Position numbers and translations under genes: made by a program
Assembly (NCBI RefSeq): GCF_001678495.1
Contig: NZ_JTJL01000012.1
Location: 124,001 to 188,000, forward strand
DNA from: Gallibacterium salpingitidis
Lineage (GTDB): Bacteria; Pseudomonadota; Gammaproteobacteria; Enterobacterales; Pasteurellaceae
Length of the DNA stretch: 64,000 nucleotides
Reading direction: 5' to 3'
The notes under the pieces: model-generated
The model's input: only the letters and a program-made list of their open reading frames with translations
Told to the model about the DNA's origin: nothing
Database searches by the model: none
In this document: piece by piece, positions 60,507-64,000 of the stretch
Layout of the letters: the number at the start of each line of letters is the position of its first letter
How positions within the stretch are numbered: the stretch's first letter is position 1

Positions 60507-60899
60507 ATGACTAAAGTATTAACTATCTTTATTTCTATCATGATACTTGCCAGCTGTGCTTTATCTCCTGAAGAACAACGAGCAAGGGAAGAGGCGAAAG
60601 TTCGTCAGCAACAAGCATTACAGGTTTCTCTAGCAAAACAATGTGATGAAGAAACAGCGTATTTGATGAAACGTCATTTTGATCAAGATATTGGTTTAAC
60701 TGAAAAACAGCAAAAAGAGTTTAAAGCAGAATATACCAAAAAAGTGAATGATCCGATGTTCCAAGCTTGTTATAAATTGGCATTACAAAATTATATGGCA
60801 GAACAGCAAATTAGACAGATGGAAATTGAAAGACAATTCTATGAAGATTATCCACCTTATGATTTAGGCAGACCATTATTTCATCGTCGTTATTGGTAA
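60507..60899 (+). CDS. Small predicted lipoprotein of unknown function
   Basis: A 130-residue protein that I do not recognise. A lipoprotein signal is clear: the hydrophobic stretch TIFISIMILASC ends in a lipobox with the acceptor at Cys17. The rest is charged and Gln-rich, probably alpha-helical (SPEEQRAREEAKVRQQQAL), and ends in a Tyr/Pro/Arg-rich tail. It has its own terminator and no functional neighbours, so its role is open. Confidence 0.75.
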   Translation: MTKVLTIFISIMILASCALSPEEQRAREEAKVRQQQALQVSLAKQCDEETAYLMKRHFDQDIGLTEKQQKEFKAEYTKKVNDPMFQACYKLALQNYMAEQQIRQMEIERQFYEDYPPYDLGRPLFHRRYW

Positions 60900-60903
60900 A
60901 CAT

Positions 60904-60933
60904 AAGCCCTTGTGAGATACACAAGGGCTTTTT
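60904..60933. terminator. Terminator between the lipoprotein gene and gdhA
   Basis: A perfect 11-bp stem, AAGCCCTTGTG with CACAAGGGCTT, with a 5-base loop and a T run on the plus strand. It lies between two convergent genes. Confidence 0.9.
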
Positions 60934-60952
60934 AATAGACAAGTAATTCTTT

Positions 60953-62437
<1,485 letters not shown>

Positions 62438-62464
62438 TCAGGTGGTATTTAGACAACGGAGAAA

Positions 62465-62494
62465 GAAAAAAGCTGCCCCGAAGGACAGCTTTAA
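62465..62494 (-). terminator. pflB terminator with UUCG tetraloop
   Basis: On the minus strand a 10-bp stem (AAAGCTGTCC with GGGCAGCTTT, one G-T pair) is capped by TTCG and followed by TTTCTTTC. The C(UUCG)G loop makes it very stable. It begins 25 bp after the pflB stop. Confidence 0.92.
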
Positions 62495-62518
62495 GATATG
62501 TAGTTAAGAGAATCTACA

Positions 62519-64000
62519 TTACATAGATTGGGTAAAGGTACGAGTAATAACGTCTTGTTGTTGCTCTTTAGTTAAAGAGTTGAAACGTACTGCGTAACCT
62601 GAAACACGAATGGTTAATTGAGGATATTTCTCAGGATTTTCCATCGCGTCTAATAACATTTCACGATTCATTACGTTTACATTTAAGTGTTGACCGCCTT
62701 CAACAGTTGCTTCGTGGTGGAAGTAACCATCCATTAAGCCTGCAAGGTTACGTTTTTGAGCTTCGTAATCTTTACCTAACGCATTTGGTACGATTGAGAA
62801 GGTGTAAGAAATACCATCTTTCGCATACGCAAATGGAAGTTTAGCAACAGATGTTAATGAAGCAACCGCACCTTTTTGGTCACGTCCATGCATTGGGTTC
62901 GCACCTGGTCCGAATGGTGCACCAGCACGACGACCATCAGGAGTATTACCAGTTTTCTTACCGTAAACTACGTTAGAAGTGATAGTTAATACAGATTGAG
63001 TCGGTACTGCATTACGATAAGTTTTAAGTTTTTGAATTTTCTTCATGAAACGTTCAACTAAGTCGCAAGCGATTTCATCAACGCGGCTGTCGTTGTTACC
63101 GAATTGTGGATATTCACCTTCGATTTCGAAGTCGATAGCAACATCTTTCGCTACTACATTACCATCTTTATCTTTGATGTCGCCACGAACTGGTTTAACT
63201 TTCGCATATTTAATTGCTGAAAGTGAGTCAGCAGCAACAGATAATCCAGCGATACCACAAGCCATAGTACGATATACATCACGATCATGTAATGCCATTA
63301 ATGAAGCTTCGTAGCTGTATTTGTCGTGCATATAGTGGATGATATTTAATGCAGTTACATATTGTCTTGCTAACCAATCCATGAAGCTGTCCATACGAGT
63401 CATTACATCGTCGAAGTCAAGGTATTCAGTCTTGATTGGATCAGTTTTTGGACCAACTTGCATACCGTTTTTCTCATCAATACCACCATTGATTGAGTAA
63501 AGCATAGTTTTCGCTAAGTTTGCACGAGCACCGAAGAATTGCATTTGTTTACCAACAACCATTGGGCTTACGCAGCAAGCGATCGCATAGTCATCGTTGT
63601 TGAAGTCTGGACGCATTAAATCGTCGTTTTCGTATTGAACAGAAGAAGTATCAATAGAAACTTTTGCACAGAAACGTTTGAAGTTTTCTGGTAATTTTTC
63701 AGACCAAAGAATAGTCATATTTGGTTCTGGTGATGGACCCATTGTATAAAGGGTATTTAAGAAACGGAATGTATTTTTAGTAACTAAAGTACGTCCGTCT
63801 AAGCCCATACCGCCAAGAGATTCTGTTGCCCAAATTGGGTCGCCAGAGAATAATTGATCGTATTCTGGAGTACGTAAGAAACGTACCATACGTAATTTCA
63901 TTACTAAGTGGTCAATTAATTCTTGTGCTTGTTCTTCAGTGATTTTACCTGCTTTAAGGTCACGTTCGATATAGATATCTAAGAATGAAGATACACGACC
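62519..64000 (-). CDS. pflB: Formate acetyltransferase (pyruvate formate-lyase), 5' end cut by window edge
   Basis: Glycyl-radical enzyme that converts pyruvate and CoA to acetyl-CoA and formate during anaerobic growth. The reading frame stays open to the window edge, with [15 protein letters not shown] read at 64000, so about 493 residues of a protein near 770 are visible. The active-site Cys pair is in [10 protein letters not shown] and the glycyl radical loop in [10 protein letters not shown], 27 residues from the end. The N-terminal part lies outside the window. Confidence 0.97.
   Translation of the reverse strand, partial: GRVSSFLDIYIERDLKAGKITEEQAQELIDHLVMKLRMVRFLRTPEYDQLFSGDPIWATESLGGMGLDGRTLVTKNTFRFLNTLYTMGPSPEPNMTILWSEKLPENFKRFCAKVSIDTSSVQYENDDLMRPDFNNDDYAIACCVSPMVVGKQMQFFGARANLAKTMLYSINGGIDEKNGMQVGPKTDPIKTEYLDFDDVMTRMDSFMDWLARQYVTALNIIHYMHDKYSYEASLMALHDRDVYRTMACGIAGLSVAADSLSAIKYAKVKPVRGDIKDKDGNVVAKDVAIDFEIEGEYPQFGNNDSRVDEIACDLVERFMKKIQKLKTYRNAVPTQSVLTITSNVVYGKKTGNTPDGRRAGAPFGPGANPMHGRDQKGAVASLTSVAKLPFAYAKDGISYTFSIVPNALGKDYEAQKRNLAGLMDGYFHHEATVEGGQHLNVNVMNREMLLDAMENPEKYPQLTIRVSGYAVRFNSLTKEQQQDVITRTFTQSM

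Overview
The window (about 64 kb, AT-rich) looks like a chromosomal segment of a gammaproteobacterium of the family Pasteurellaceae. The evidence is conserved gene neighbourhoods: hscA-fdx-iscX; cmk-rpsA-ihfB-lapA-lapB-pyrF-yciH; galM-galK-galT next to galS and mglBAC; and yffB-dapE. I cannot fix the genus. Unusually for the family, the Haemophilus-type uptake word AAGTGCGGT occurs only about once by eye, and the Actinobacillus-type word was not found. No prophage, IS element or CRISPR array was seen. All the larger genes look intact apart from the two cut by the window edges and one adhesin gene that is out of frame at a G tract.

Layout. 1-2031: iron-sulfur biogenesis tail (hscA, fdx, iscX). 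2378-7910: a very large trimeric autotransporter adhesin whose signal-peptide codons contain a run of ten G; the gene is out of frame as sequenced and would be restored by nine G, so it looks phase-variable and OFF. 7958-14610: an EamA permease and the dipeptide operon dppABCDF. 14890-19858: proline use (putA without a DNA-binding domain, putP). 20043-20132: tRNA-Ser(GGA). 20295-22646: glpF-glpK with a GlpR operator. 22903-28403: housekeeping block yciH to cmk. 28498-33483: NhaP antiporter, a YafD-like protein, an M15 peptidase, dapE, yffB and a Nudix hydrolase.

33599-39937 is an accessory gentisate catabolic locus: a LysR regulator divergent from a maleylpyruvate isomerase-like GST, gentisate 1,2-dioxygenase, fumarylpyruvate hydrolase and a complete TRAP transporter. 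Together these should import an aromatic acid and turn gentisate into fumarate plus pyruvate. No hydroxylase that would make gentisate is present. 39990-48222 is galactose import and the Leloir pathway, with GalS operators and CRP sites placed at -41.5 from predicted start points.

48392-60399 is the most interesting part: a complete sulfoquinovose (plant sulfolipid sugar) locus of the sulfo-EMP type. It encodes sulfoquinovosidase (YihQ), isomerase (YihS), kinase (YihV), aldolase (YihT), sulfolactaldehyde reductase (YihU) and the CsqR/YihW repressor. The sulfonate-binding residues known from the E. coli enzymes can be found at matching positions. The E. coli transporters YihO/YihP are absent. 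In their place are a TRAP transporter (candidate importer) and a TauE/SafE permease (candidate DHPS exporter), and a GalM-type epimerase stands where YihR would be. A CRP site at -41.5 and a 10-bp-phased direct repeat over the predicted start point suggest catabolite-controlled, CsqR-repressed expression. 60507-64000: a small lipoprotein, gdhA and the 3' part of pflB.

Taken together, the accessory loci (sulfoquinovose, galactose, gentisate, proline, glycerol and dipeptide use, plus a switchable adhesin) suggest an animal-associated organism exposed to digested plant material, for instance a gut or cloacal commensal. That lifestyle is inference.
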